Below, piece by piece: positions 25,541 through 35,580 of a stretch of DNA of 64,000 nt. The notes beneath the pieces are model-generated. The model did no database searches. It saw only the letters and a list, made by a program, of their open reading frames with translations, and was not told the origin of the DNA. Every line of letters starts with the position of its first letter. Positions within the stretch are counted from its first letter, which is position 1. The DNA comes from Bacillus testis (GTDB taxonomy: Bacteria; Bacillota; Bacilli; Bacillales; DSM-1321): positions 2,059,852 through 2,123,851 of the forward strand of contig NZ_LN851186.1 in assembly GCF_001243895.1 (NCBI RefSeq). The letters run 5' to 3'. A program made the position numbers and the translations under genes.

Positions 25541-26354
25541 CAACTAAAAGCTGCGATTGATGAATTCATTTTGTACATTCAGATTGAAAAAATCGCTCTT
25601 ACCATACCGTGATTAGCTATGAATACGATTTACAGCAATTCTTAGCCTTACTATGTGATTATAACTGTTCAAAAGAACTTACGTATATTACCAAAACTAA
25701 TGTACGTCGTTTTATTCAATATCAATTGGGTACTCACCAGCAAAAACCGCGTTCCATGAATAGAAAGATTTCCAGTTTGAAATCGTTTACCAAGTACTGC
25801 CTGCAAGAAAAATACCTGCAGTATGACTATATGAACGGTATTGAAACACCTATAACAGATGATAAAGTGCCTGTGTATATGACGTTAGCCGATTTGCAGC
25901 AACTATTCCGCTCATGGGAACAAAATGATTCGCCCTTTTCTTTACGCAATGAAACCATATTTAAGCTATTGGCCACAACCGGGATACTCCGAACTGGTGG
26001 ATCTCACGTGGAACAATTAGATTTCAGCAATCAAACCGTCCGCTTTTAGAGAAAGGTAAAAAGGAAAGATTATTACCCTTACACCCGCTTCTGACGGCTT
26101 ATAAAGCATCTCTTGAACCGTTTAAAACGAATACAACAGAGCCTGTGTTTTTGAATAAAGACTGGAATGCGCTGGATCCTTGTGGTTTGCATCTGATCCT
26201 TAAAAACGCCTTAAAAATGGCTCGTCTTCCTCCCTCCCGCTTTTCCTAACATCATTTTCGTCATACGTTTGAGACACTTATGTTGCAAGAAAATAAGCAA
26301 AACGTGGATGTGCGTACGCTCAAAGAACTTTTGGATCATGAAGCTGCTCTTTGA
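25540..26354 (+). pseudogene. Tyrosine recombinase (XerC/D-like integrase) pseudogene
   Basis: The core-binding part begins LKAAIDEFILYIQIEK; a frameshift in a run of six As joins it to RSYHTVISYEYDLQQFLALL. The longest intact piece (25609-26049) carries TNVRRFIQYQLG and RKISSLKSFTKYCLQEKYLQ. The catalytic half is broken again after 26049 and contains a stop before HHFRHTFETLML (HxxR motif) and LKELLDHEAAL (the LGH region, G to D). The first catalytic-Arg region is altered (TTGILRTGGSHVEQL). At least three lesions make it inactive. It marks this zone as formerly mobile. Confidence 0.85.
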
Positions 26355-26517
26355 AAAATTCGTTTCTATGACCTCAAAGTAGTCATTAAACAGCAAAGAA
26401 GGATCGATTTGAATCCATTTCGCCAGATAAACGTTTTCCATTTAAAATGAATGCCCGTTCTAGCTCCCTACCTGTTCCGTCTACAATGTTAGCAGACTGA
26501 TGAATGTACTATTTTAT

Positions 26518-26916
26518 CTAAAATATAATTTTATTATAGGATTCATAGTGTTTATGTAAAAAATCAATAAAGGCTTTATTAGAAAAAGGATATGGAACAT
26601 CAGTGAAAATAGAAATATTTATAGCATCGTTATTAGGTTGAATTTGTATTGCTGATTGAAACCCATTTAGTCCGTAAGTTAAATTAAGATTATTTAAATC
26701 AGTGTATTTAAAATCACCTGTTGAATGATCCATTGCAATTGATAAATATTCAGGGTTTGCATCTAATTGCATCCAGCGCTTATTTTTTCGGTTATTAGGT
26801 AAATATGGAGATACTCTAATATTACCTGATTTCAAGACTGTTTTTTTGTATTGTACTAAAGGAAATTCATGTTCTAATATCTCTATTAGTTGATTTCTTA
26901 ATTCTTCACTAGTCAT
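26518..26916 (-). CDS. Hypothetical protein, 132 aa
   Basis: Starts MTSEELRNQLIEILEHEFPL; mixed alpha/beta, AT-rich coding, no signal or membrane helix. AAAGGG lies nine bases before this ATG; the longer frame to 26946 has no better RBS. It resembles small phage- or toxin-associated proteins in size and base composition only; no family recognised. It lies in the decayed accessory zone next to the recombinase remnant, and may have arrived with it. Confidence 0.6.
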   Translation of the reverse strand: MTSEELRNQLIEILEHEFPLVQYKKTVLKSGNIRVSPYLPNNRKNKRWMQLDANPEYLSIAMDHSTGDFKYTDLNNLNLTYGLNGFQSAIQIQPNNDAINISIFTDVPYPFSNKAFIDFLHKHYESYNKIIF

Positions 26917-27376
26917 CTGCTTCAACCCTTTCACTTTCTTTATCAATATTTAATATAATTCATTTACTTTTTCTATAAATATAATTCAACTCCTTCACCA
27001 TAATCCTTTTAATATAAAAATAGAGTTTATGTTTTTTACGATAATTTATAATTTATAGGAACTGTAAGCTAATAAAAATGTACGCTAGGATTGAGAGTGT
27101 TATCGTTTGTAATAAATACGCCCCAAATAAATGAAGATAAGGATAGACTTACTACCCTAGCTAAGCTTTCCTTGCCCATTCCAATTCAAAATTGCTTGAA
27201 CCGTATAGGCTTCAATTAATAAAGCAGATATTTCTGTATAAATAGAAACTGATGATTGTCCCAAAAGCTTCTAAAAAAGGCGGCTTATAGAGCTGAATTC
27301 GGTGTGTTTCGGAAATATGTTAGATAGAGTAACCATGCGGGTATGTAAATATTATCATCTAGTGAAGGAGGATTTT
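26917..27376. other. Intergenic, AT-rich, no gene seen
   Basis: Very AT-rich with no open frame of protein-like composition and no clear RNA element. It separates the hypothetical gene on the minus strand from the next plus-strand gene. Confidence 0.5.
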
Positions 27377-27766
27377 ATGAAACCGACAGCAACAAGAGTT
27401 GAGCGTAGTAGTCAAGATTATATCAATGATGAAATTCAAGAAGAGATAGAACGACGAATTGATTTCTATAAAACGAAAGACAAAAAGGAAATCTTAGATC
27501 GAATCAGTCAATTAGATAAGGAATGGGACACTGAGAGAGTCCTGGAAACAAATGCATCCAGCCTTGTAATAGCTGGCAGTATATTGGCGATGACCGTTAA
27601 TAAAAAATGGGCTATTATGCCAGCAGTAGTTGGAAGCTTTCTCTTACAACATGCACTTCAGGGTTGGTGCCCTCCTTTAGCTATCATTCGAAGAGCCAAG
27701 GTCCGCACTTCCAATGAAATAAATCAGGAAAGACGTGCCTTACTTAATGTATTAGAAGAAAAATAA
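27377..27766 (+). CDS. Membrane protein with DUF2892/YgaP-like segment, 129 aa
   Basis: The N-terminal ~60 residues are charged and helical; ~62-95 form two membrane helices (LVIAGSILAMTV, WAIMPAVVGSFLLQHALQGW) followed by CPPLAIIRRAKVRTSNEI. The pair of helices ending GWCPP is the DUF2892/YgaP-like pattern, which is sometimes fused to rhodanese domains; none is present here. GAAGGAGG gives this ATG a strong RBS; the longer frame from 27302 does not. Function unknown. Confidence 0.75.
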   Translation: MKPTATRVERSSQDYINDEIQEEIERRIDFYKTKDKKEILDRISQLDKEWDTERVLETNASSLVIAGSILAMTVNKKWAIMPAVVGSFLLQHALQGWCPPLAIIRRAKVRTSNEINQERRALLNVLEEK

Positions 27767-27778
27767 GTACAAATCCTT

Positions 27779-27828
27779 AAACTGCCCTCTATTTGTAATA
27801 TGCGTCTAACAAATAAAGGGCAGTTTTT
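27779..27828. terminator. Long terminator hairpin between convergent genes
   Basis: AACTGCCCTCTATTTGT pairs with ACAAATAAAGGGCAGTT, then TTT; it works in both directions. Confidence 0.85.
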
Positions 27829-27846
27829 CTATGGCTAAAATACAAA

Positions 27847-29126
<1,280 letters not shown>

Positions 29127-29267
29127 TCAGATGTTTTCAATAGTTGAGATCAAAGTGTAACCGTAATAAATGGTACTATTTTTGAGGCTATCTTTACCCG
29201 CTGAAAGATCAATAAGGTTTTCATTGAGGTACCGTTGAGGTTCTTTTGTGCCTAAAATAAACAACAT
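29127..29267 (-). pseudogene. Short orphan fragment, 46 codons
   Basis: Minus-strand frame with protein-like composition (LGTKEPQRYLNENLIDLSAG, then a Lys/Ser/Tyr-rich end). No ribosome binding site precedes the ATG, so it is probably the tail of a lost gene. Family not recognised. Confidence 0.3.
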
Positions 29268-29477
29268 TTATAGATGTGAGAGACTTTTAGAACTGATCAT
29301 ACTTTCCAAAGTTTTGCGCATTAGGATGATCTAAGTTTCATAGAGTTGATTTATACAGTCAATAACGGACTTATAATGTCTCATCAGGACATATTATTGA
29401 ATTGTCCCTAGCGCCGTTATTGAGTAGGCATAAAGCCGCTTAAAACTGTAGGCATTTATACAACAAGCGATTGATAC

Positions 29478-30056
29478 CTATGTATTATTATTAGCCCTAC
29501 CGTAAAAATGAAGTAATTTATCCTTAGACATCATTAAATAAACAGTTTGATGCTTATTTAGCTTCCCTCTTGAGAAACTGGCGTTAGAAAGCAAAAAGAT
29601 AGGAATATGGGTAGCTTTTTTGTAAATAGCATAAAATTTGCTTGTAGGATATACGCATTCAAAACCGAGTGGCAAAAAACCTTTATTAATCATGGTTATA
29701 CCAACAATTCCTTTGATTTTTGCTTCTTGCGGATGGTTTTGAATATATTCAGCTAAATGGGGCATAGCGTTTTTGACTCGTTTAAAAATAGCTCTTCCCT
29801 TTGTCAGCTCATTTTTGATGTACATACAATCCCTCATGATCTTTACGTTATATAGGTGAATTTTTAACATCATATCATTTTTGCATACCTTCGTGCCGTC
29901 TGATAACACGATATCTTTTCCGCGGTATTTTGTTAATCTTACACGAAAAGTTGCCCCTTTTTCCGTTTTAGCAATAATGGGTTGAAGTCGGGTGAATGAA
30001 CTATAGACTGGATCTAAAATATGCCATATATGTATGAACAATCTGCGTATAACCAT
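29478..30056 (-). CDS. YkoP-like protein
   Basis: 192 residues, cytosolic, basic. ILDPVYSSFTRLQ near the start, FRVRLTKYRGKDIVLSDGT, DMMLKIHLYNVKIMRDC, IKGIVGITMINKGFLPLGFE and the late LSNASF block follow the order of YkoP-type proteins, which also occur fused to polysaccharide deacetylases. The role is unknown; in B. subtilis ykoP sits among envelope genes. Here it stands alone in an accessory zone. AAGGAGTAAG precedes the start codon. Confidence 0.7.
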   Translation of the reverse strand: MVIRRLFIHIWHILDPVYSSFTRLQPIIAKTEKGATFRVRLTKYRGKDIVLSDGTKVCKNDMMLKIHLYNVKIMRDCMYIKNELTKGRAIFKRVKNAMPHLAEYIQNHPQEAKIKGIVGITMINKGFLPLGFECVYPTSKFYAIYKKATHIPIFLLSNASFSRGKLNKHQTVYLMMSKDKLLHFYGRANNNT

Positions 30057-30475
30057 TTTTTCTTACTCCTTCGGAAATGAATTCATTCCTAGGATGTATC
30101 TTCCCTGTCATTTTTATTATGGGATTGGAAGTATTTAAAATATCCGATTATGGCCATAGGGCTCTTGCTAACCAACCAGCAGCAAAAAAGCCTCCGCTTC
30201 CCCGCTGGTGGATAATATTGATTTGTGCTGCTGAACAGTGGTTTTATAGAAATTTTTCGTAAAAAGGCCTATTTTTCCATAACACAATGTACGATTAGCA
30301 TACGTCCGTAAATCGTTTCTAGAAAGTAATGAAACGTGTAGGCACCCAGGTGCAGTATAAATAGCGTAGGTTCCTCTTTTTTAGACTTCACACCACATAC
30401 ACATGAAGCATTCTTTTTTCTAAGCAAACAAGCCCCCTTTATGAAGCATATGTTACTTGCTCCACCTTACCTGGG
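30057..30475. other. Intergenic region before the broken toxin ORF
   Basis: Contains no supported gene. A short frame at 30077-30262 has poor protein character. A stretch of C/T near 30420-30480 would lie in the 3' end of the small minus-strand toxin-like transcript. Confidence 0.4.
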
Positions 30476-30589
30476 TCATTTTTGTTTATCCTCTTTAACT
30501 AAATCAATCAAGTAAAATACGACTGTGATTAAAAAAGTAAGCAAAGCGATGATAACCATTCAAAAAGTGCCCACCACCAGAACGATCAT
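30476..30589 (-). pseudogene. Holin-like small toxin ORF interrupted by TGA
   Basis: On the minus strand MIVLVVGTF, a TGA at 30562-30560, then MVIIALLTFLITVVFY and a charged tail ending EDKQK. Read through, it is a 37-residue single-helix peptide with the pattern of putative holin-like type I toxins (LMIxFGTFxxALLTF...K-rich end). The part after the stop begins with ATG and has GGTGGTGGG nine bases upstream, so a 27-residue peptide could still be made. The family assignment is by pattern only. Confidence 0.4.
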
Positions 30590-30850
30590 AAAAAGGAACA
30601 AATGCCATATACACTTGTCTATATGTCCGTCGCAACTGATTGCTTCCCATTTTGATAAGAAAATAACCGTATAGGAATCTATATTTACTCATAACGGGAA
30701 GTCCTTTCTTTCATTAATCAACTATCCATCTTGATGAAAGAAAGGATGTGATAATTGTAGCGGTTAGGTACTTTACAATATCCGTTGTTAAAAGCCTTCA
30801 AATCCGCTCGCTGAGAATGCTTTTATATAAGTGCGCTAACTACTGCTCCC

Positions 30851-30994
30851 CTATAAGTCCAAAGCATTAAACAGCCTCATGAACAAGCGGATGATCAGTC
30901 TTGGAATGAATAAGAAAATATTCCAGAGTATTTCCCCTATTAATTCAATGAAAAATTCTTTTATTGATGGAAGAACCTTCTTTTTTAGCTTCAT
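30851..30994 (-). CDS. Small hydrophobic-amphipathic protein, 47 aa
   Basis: A basic start (MKLKKKVLPSIKEFF) then a helix-rich hydrophobic stretch with regular arginines (LWNIFLFIPRLIIRLFMRLF). It would sit in or on the membrane. The RBS is weak (AGAGAAAG). A longer frame to 31069 is possible but adds a low-complexity charged N-terminus without an RBS. Function unknown; a conserved short membrane protein or a toxin-like peptide are both possible. Confidence 0.5.
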   Translation of the reverse strand: MKLKKKVLPSIKEFFIELIGEILWNIFLFIPRLIIRLFMRLFNALDL

Positions 30995-31194
30995 GTCTTT
31001 CTCTTTTCTTATCAGAATAGGATCTTTCAAATCATTATGATAGCGGTACAGATCCTTTTCCATCCACAAAAAGGCCCATCTTTTTAATAGTCACAGCACA
31101 AGGCAAAAGATCCCTTGCACAAAATTCAACTACACCGCTTCTCTAGAGTAAACATTCGAGAAAATCACAGATAAGATAGAAGTTGTCATTTGCC

Positions 31195-31236
31195 GTTTGC
31201 ATGCATTCTTGGTAGAATCTTCCCGAGAATGCAAAC
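31195..31236. repeat. Inverted repeat before a GNAT gene
   Basis: GTTTGCATGCATTCT and GAGAATGCAAAC form an imperfect 12-bp stem, 22 bases upstream of the ATG; no T tract. A leader hairpin or operator. Confidence 0.45.
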
Positions 31237-31257
31237 AGCAGCTAAAGGAGAATAGAA

Positions 31258-31761
31258 ATGGAGTTTAGAAAAACAGTAGAATCAGACATCGACCGTATTA
31301 TGATGATCATAAAACAAGCACAATTGTATTTTAAGCAAAATGGAATTGATCAATGGCAAGATAACTATCCAAATCGGCAAACGTTCAAACAAGACATTGC
31401 GAATGGATGCAGTTATGTATTGGAGAAGGAAGGGAAAATCATTGGGACTTCTGTTATTTCATTTGATGAAGAAGTAACGTATAGGAATATCTATGATGGC
31501 CAATGGCTAAGCACCGGCGACTCAGCAGTAATCCATAGGCTTGCTGTCGATAGCCAATACAAAGGATTAGGCATTTCATCAGTAATTATGAAACAGGCAG
31601 AAAGAATGTGTGCCGAAAAACATATACATAGCATCAAAGTAGATACACATGAAGAGAATATGCCTATGCAAAGACTTCTAGAGAAAAACGGTTTTACTTA
31701 TTGCGGTGTCATTTACTTGCAGAATAACAGCAAAAGAGTAGCTTTCGAGAAAATAATATAA
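31258..31761 (+). CDS. GNAT family N-acetyltransferase
   Basis: 167 residues. EFRKTVESDIDRIMMIIKQA at the start, motif A at ~96-115 (HRLAVDSQYKGLGISSVIM, a QYKGLG acetyl-CoA loop), then IKVDTHEENMPMQRLLEKNG, the usual D-T-xxxNxxMxxLxxxxGF pattern. Similar to small-molecule acetyltransferases of the same layout (DQWQDNYPN near the N-terminus is typical of this subgroup). Substrate unknown. AAAGGAG lies seven bases upstream. A terminator follows. Confidence 0.88.
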   Translation: MEFRKTVESDIDRIMMIIKQAQLYFKQNGIDQWQDNYPNRQTFKQDIANGCSYVLEKEGKIIGTSVISFDEEVTYRNIYDGQWLSTGDSAVIHRLAVDSQYKGLGISSVIMKQAERMCAEKHIHSIKVDTHEENMPMQRLLEKNGFTYCGVIYLQNNSKRVAFEKII

Positions 31762-31771
31762 AACAACCTTA

Positions 31772-31803
31772 AAAGAAGCTTTTTTCTGAAGCTTCTTTTC
31801 TTA
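31772..31803 (+). terminator. Terminator of the GNAT gene
   Basis: AAAGAAGCTT and AAGCTTCTTT arms around TTTTCTG, then TTCTT. Confidence 0.8.
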
Positions 31804-31948
31804 TTTTCTTTTGTCCCAGCCATACAATACCGTATTGCTATGCAGCTGTGTACAAGCGCCTCTTTTCACTTTATATGATGATTTAACACAGGAAATAATA
31901 GCACTTAAAGAATAGAGTATAAAGAATCTAAAGCAGGAGGTGAAGAAA

Positions 31949-32116
31949 ATGTTTTTTGAAGAAAACGAAAGCTGCAGAGATGACAGATGGAGAGACGAAG
32001 AAAGCTTTGTCGAGGAAAGCAGAAATGAAAATCGTAGAAGAAATCGCAGAAGAAATCGTTTTATTTGTCGCTGTAATTGCCGCCGTCAACGAAGAAGAAG
32101 AAGAGAAGGTTATTAA
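31949..32116 (+). CDS. Small Arg-rich, Glu/Asn-rich protein, 55 aa
   Basis: An acidic first half (MFFEENESCRDD...DEESFVEES), then an arginine-rich half with repeated NRRR units and a Cys cluster (RFICRCNCRRQ) ending in five arginines and EGY. AGGAGGTGAAGAAA is an excellent RBS and a good terminator follows, so it is expressed as a single gene. Composition recalls spore-coat or nucleic-acid-binding peptides; no family recognised. The low-complexity sequence lies in its own transcription unit. Confidence 0.65.
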   Translation: MFFEENESCRDDRWRDEESFVEESRNENRRRNRRRNRFICRCNCRRQRRRRREGY

Positions 32117-32154
32117 TCAATAAGTGTAACCCATGGCACTTACTGTACGGATTT

Positions 32155-32195
32155 GAGAGGGCTGAATGTATTTTTATTCAGTCCTCTTATTTGTG
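32155..32195 (+). terminator. Terminator of the Arg-rich gene
   Basis: GAGAGGGCTGAAT pairs with ATTCAGTCCTCT; a T-rich tract follows. Confidence 0.75.
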
Positions 32196-32289
32196 TTTTT
32201 CACTTTTTAGGTTGTATCTAGTCTTACACTTTCTGATAGATAAACACAAACAAATGATGAAAGCAGAATCGGAAATAAACAGGCATCAA

Positions 32290-32331
32290 AAAAACATCCA
32301 GCCGCTTTTTTAGCCAGCTGGATGTTTTTTC
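32290..32331. terminator. Terminator, mainly for the minus-strand CoxG-like gene
   Basis: AAAACATCCAGC and GCTGGATGTTTTTT arms with a 14-base loop. Confidence 0.75.
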
Positions 32332-32332
32332 A

Positions 32333-32788
32333 TTATAACGCTACGCCTGATTCTTCCTTGATTTTATTCGCAACAGCATCTGTTAGCTCTTCCGCTGTTT
32401 TGGGCACAAAGCTTTTCAAGATTGTATTGATCATCGGACCCATAGCGCCGCCTGCTGTAATATCTAGATTGCCTGTCATATTTGTCGTCTTTTCATCAAT
32501 GGATTCCGCTTCGAAATAGCCGCCGCCTTTGAAGTTATCGGAAATACCTTTCAAATTGAATGTTACGGTAGTTGGTTCTTTCCATTCAGTTATATCGATT
32601 TTTAACTTTACTTTCTTTTTCATAAAACCAAGATCGCCTTTGAATTCCCATGTAGATTCTTTATCGTTGATGATTTCATGGTTGATATAGCCTGGAACAA
32701 GCGGTGCCCATTTATCCATATCGCTTACGAAATCCCAAATTTCTTTGATCCCTAATGGTAATTGTACGGTATGAGTTCCTGCTGGCAT
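32333..32788 (-). CDS. SRPBCC/CoxG-like protein
   Basis: 151 residues of START/Bet v 1-like fold: an opening beta strand and helix (HTVQLPLGIKEIWDFVSDMD), WAPLVPGYINHE with the usual W..LVPG pattern, and a long C-terminal helix (KTAEELTDAVANKIKEES). CoxG-like proteins bind hydrophobic ligands and help membrane attachment or cofactor handling of partner enzymes. It lies 28 bases downstream of the flavoprotein gene on the same strand, so the two form an operon. AAAGGAC lies upstream of the ATG. Confidence 0.87.
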   Translation of the reverse strand: MPAGTHTVQLPLGIKEIWDFVSDMDKWAPLVPGYINHEIINDKESTWEFKGDLGFMKKKVKLKIDITEWKEPTTVTFNLKGISDNFKGGGYFEAESIDEKTTNMTGNLDITAGGAMGPMINTILKSFVPKTAEELTDAVANKIKEESGVAL

Positions 32789-32816
32789 ATTGCTGCACGT
32801 CCTTTTTTTGGAATTT

Positions 32817-34475
32817 TTATGCTAGTGCTGATTTGCTGTCCACGTTGCTTTCTTTTTGCCCAATTGCTTTACCTGCTAAATAGCCAAAAGTGATAGCAGG
32901 CCCGATTGTTCCGCCAGCGCTCATATAGGCTTGTCCAAAAATGCCCATTGCAGCGTTTCCGGCAGCATAAAGGCCTTTAATGGTGTTGCCGCGGTGGTTA
33001 AGGACCTGTCCGTTTTCATTGATGCGCGGTCCGCCGCTTGTTCCTAATGTACCGAAGTATACAGGCACTGCATAGAAAGGCCCTTTCTCGATCTTGCCGA
33101 GATTGCGTTCAGCACTGCCTCCTCCAACTTCTAGCCCTTCGAAGAAAGTGGTTCCTCTATGGAAGTCGGTGTCTTCTCCCGCTTCGCATTGAGCATTCCA
33201 GCGGTCGATTGTTTCTTCTAACGCAACAGGATCCAAGCCAATTTGTTCAGCTAATTCCTTGATGCTGGCTGCTTGATTCACCCATTCAGGCGCTTCTTCA
33301 CCAGGCATCATCGTAATGATCATAGTTCTGTCTTTCAGTTGCTGGTCGAAAATCATCCAGTTGTTCTTCTCATTCGGCCATTCGACTTTTACCGGATCAA
33401 ACTCGTAGAAAGATTTAGGAAGATCATTATATGTTGTTCCTTCATGCACAAAACGCTTGGCTCTTCCGTTGACAAAAATGCTGTTCGGTCCAAAACGGCC
33501 TGATCCGCCGAGTTGGTTCATAACACGGTCTTCATATTCGAAGGTCGGATCCTGCATAGCTGGATACCACCATGCTTCACTCATATTGCCAAGTGCCGCT
33601 CCGGCTTCCATTGCCATGATTAACCCATCGCCTTCATTGCCCCATGGGGTTAGTGAGTGGGTAACTTCACCTTTAAGGAATGTCTTCACCAGCTCTTTAT
33701 TCCATTCGAAACCTCCAGATGCCAAAACAACGCCGTTCTTCGTGCCAATGTATAATTTTTCACCGTTTTGTTCTGCTACTAAGCCGATTACATCGCCTTC
33801 ATCATTCAAAACAAGTTCTTTGCCTGGAGTTTCAAGTAGGATTTCAATTTCTCGGTCCAAACAGGCTTTTATTAATGAAGCGATCAGTGAACGTCCCATT
33901 GTGACGATATTATTCTCCATACGCTCAGCAATTTTGACAAAGTCGATGCCGCCAACAGCGCCGCCTTCTTCAAGTGTTAATGGAGGGAATGTTGGATTGT
34001 TGCGGATCAATTCACCATATTCTCCGATTGCATTCATGTCATATGGCATCGGGTCGAGTGAACGTCCAGTTCTTGTACCTTCAAAATAGCTGTAATATTC
34101 CGGGTAATTTTCCGGAATGGCAAAACGCAATGGTGTATTTTCATGTAAGTAGTCGATTGCTTTGTAAGCGTTATCTACATAAACTTCTAAAAGGTCAGGG
34201 TTTGGTTCTTTCCCCCCTGTTATGCGGCGAATATATTTTAATGCATCTTCGCGATTATCTTCTATTCCTGCTTCCTTCATGTAACGGTTCATAGGAATCC
34301 ATGGAACGCCTCCTGAAAAAGCTGTAGTTCCACCGATTTGATGTGTTTTTTCTAAAATCAGTACTTTTGAACCTTGATCATGCGCGGTAATAGCAGCTGT
34401 CAAAGCCGCTCCGCCGGTACCCAAAACGACTACATCAACCTCACGATCCCATTGTGCAGGTTTTTTTGCTGGCAT
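32817..34475 (-). CDS. FAD-dependent dehydrogenase (3-ketosteroid dehydrogenase/fumarate reductase fold)
   Basis: 552 residues. The dinucleotide-binding motif is at the N-terminus (VVVLGTGGAALTAA, then VLILEKTHQIGGTTAFSGG) and the FAD motif recurs at the C-terminus (GLYAAGNAAMGIFGQAYMSA, GGTIGPAITFGYLAG). This FAD_binding_2 family includes 3-oxosteroid 1-dehydrogenases, which introduce a double bond in steroid rings; the TSGGPRINENGQVLN region is typical. The natural substrate is unknown. GGGGGA lies seven bases before this ATG; the frame up to 34532 has no RBS. The gene is divergent from a TetR regulator. Confidence 0.88.
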   Translation of the reverse strand: MPAKKPAQWDREVDVVVLGTGGAALTAAITAHDQGSKVLILEKTHQIGGTTAFSGGVPWIPMNRYMKEAGIEDNREDALKYIRRITGGKEPNPDLLEVYVDNAYKAIDYLHENTPLRFAIPENYPEYYSYFEGTRTGRSLDPMPYDMNAIGEYGELIRNNPTFPPLTLEEGGAVGGIDFVKIAERMENNIVTMGRSLIASLIKACLDREIEILLETPGKELVLNDEGDVIGLVAEQNGEKLYIGTKNGVVLASGGFEWNKELVKTFLKGEVTHSLTPWGNEGDGLIMAMEAGAALGNMSEAWWYPAMQDPTFEYEDRVMNQLGGSGRFGPNSIFVNGRAKRFVHEGTTYNDLPKSFYEFDPVKVEWPNEKNNWMIFDQQLKDRTMIITMMPGEEAPEWVNQAASIKELAEQIGLDPVALEETIDRWNAQCEAGEDTDFHRGTTFFEGLEVGGGSAERNLGKIEKGPFYAVPVYFGTLGTSGGPRINENGQVLNHRGNTIKGLYAAGNAAMGIFGQAYMSAGGTIGPAITFGYLAGKAIGQKESNVDSKSALA

Positions 34476-34553
34476 AATGATTCCCCCTGTGTAAGTAATA
34501 TCCCCTATTTGTGTAAGTAATTTAGAAGACAAAAATAATTAGGAATTTACAGA

Positions 34554-34576
34554 AAATGATAGTTGTACTATCATTT
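34554..34576. promoter_or_regulatory. 23-bp palindromic operator (TetR type)
   Basis: Arms AAATGATAGT and ACTATCATTT, perfectly complementary, separated by TGT. It lies between the divergent flavoprotein and TetR genes, about 80 bases from the flavoprotein start. Confidence 0.65.
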
Positions 34577-34712
34577 CAGTTTCATAGTAACAAATTACTA
34601 TAGCGATTGCAAACCCTTTCTTTTTTATTCTTTCTGGCATTGTTCTATGATAAAGTGAAATTTACATGCAGACAAAGTCAATACGAATTTTACGATACAA
34701 GGGTGAAAACAA

Positions 34713-35354
34713 ATGACCAAACAACCAACGGCCAGAGAGTCCGCAAAGCAAAAAAGGAATAATGCGATCTTATATCACGCAGAAAAATTATTTCTCCGTA
34801 AAGGAATCGATAATACGACAATGAATGATATAGCCGACCACGCTGGTATCGGCATTGCCACCTTATTCCGTTATTTTCCGAAAAAAGACCAAATCATCCT
34901 TGCAATTGCCACAGAAAAAATCCATATCATGCTTGATGAATTTTATCGCATTGAACAAGAACCTCTTTCTTGCTACGGAAAGATCGAAGCAGTACTTGAT
35001 TTCTTCATCCATAAAATGATGGAACCTGAAGCGGCTTTGCCTAAAATATTGGACAATTTTATCAATTACGCTGCCGTTTCAGAGGAAGAAATGAAAGAAA
35101 TGGATATGTACACGAAAGCAAGAAAAGAAATCAATAGAGTGTGCATCCGCATGATTGAAGAAGGAAAATCAGACGGCACCCTTCGAAGCGATTTGGATCC
35201 TGTCGCCATTTTGCCGACGATGCTCAGCAATTTTTCTGTGTTCACGTTAAAGCTTTCGCTGATTGGGAGTACCAATTTAATCGAACCGGCTCTTTCTCCC
35301 TTGAATCAATTACAGATTATGAAGGACATATTTTTAAACTATATTAAGCCCTGA
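34713..35354 (+). CDS. TetR/AcrR family transcriptional regulator
   Basis: 213 residues. The N-terminal helix-turn-helix is clear: ILYHAEKLFLRKGIDNTTMN, DIADHAGIGIATLFRYFPKK. The C-terminal helical domain (about residues 75-213) should bind a ligand. It is divergent from the flavoprotein/CoxG pair across a 23-bp palindrome, so it most likely represses that operon and itself until a hydrophobic inducer binds. GGGTGAAAAC precedes the ATG. Ligand unknown. Confidence 0.93.
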   Translation: MTKQPTARESAKQKRNNAILYHAEKLFLRKGIDNTTMNDIADHAGIGIATLFRYFPKKDQIILAIATEKIHIMLDEFYRIEQEPLSCYGKIEAVLDFFIHKMMEPEAALPKILDNFINYAAVSEEEMKEMDMYTKARKEINRVCIRMIEEGKSDGTLRSDLDPVAILPTMLSNFSVFTLKLSLIGSTNLIEPALSPLNQLQIMKDIFLNYIKP

Positions 35355-35397
35355 CAAGCCGTCTTCCTTTTGGAATATGGCTTGTCTGCGTTTTTGG
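35353..35397 (+). terminator. Terminator of the TetR gene
   Basis: GACAAGCC and GGCTTGTC arms, then TGCGTTTTT, overlapping the stop codon. Confidence 0.78.
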
Positions 35398-35580
35398 AGC
35401 AACCAGTTGAATAGATCGATTTGAACTCCTAGCGCTACTCATGCTAATACCCCAAGAAATAGTATAGACTGATGTAAATCACATTAGGTTGTTTATTTTT
35501 AAAATTTTTTGATTTTTTAATTAATTTACTTTAAGATAGGTGTATTACATAAAAGTTAATAGATATGGGAGATGGATATC

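Noticed and set aside
26211-26441. Minus-strand 76-residue frame beginning MENVYLAKWIQIDP
   Set aside because: It is antisense to the catalytic end of the recombinase pseudogene and has no RBS; the first residues look protein-like, but support is too weak.
33457-34089. 210-residue plus-strand frame
   Set aside because: Antisense to the flavoprotein gene; Ser/Pro-rich shadow composition.
35490-35520. CodY-like AT-rich box before ilvD
   Set aside because: The match to AATTTTCWGAAAATT is poor and any AT-rich stretch would give a similar score.
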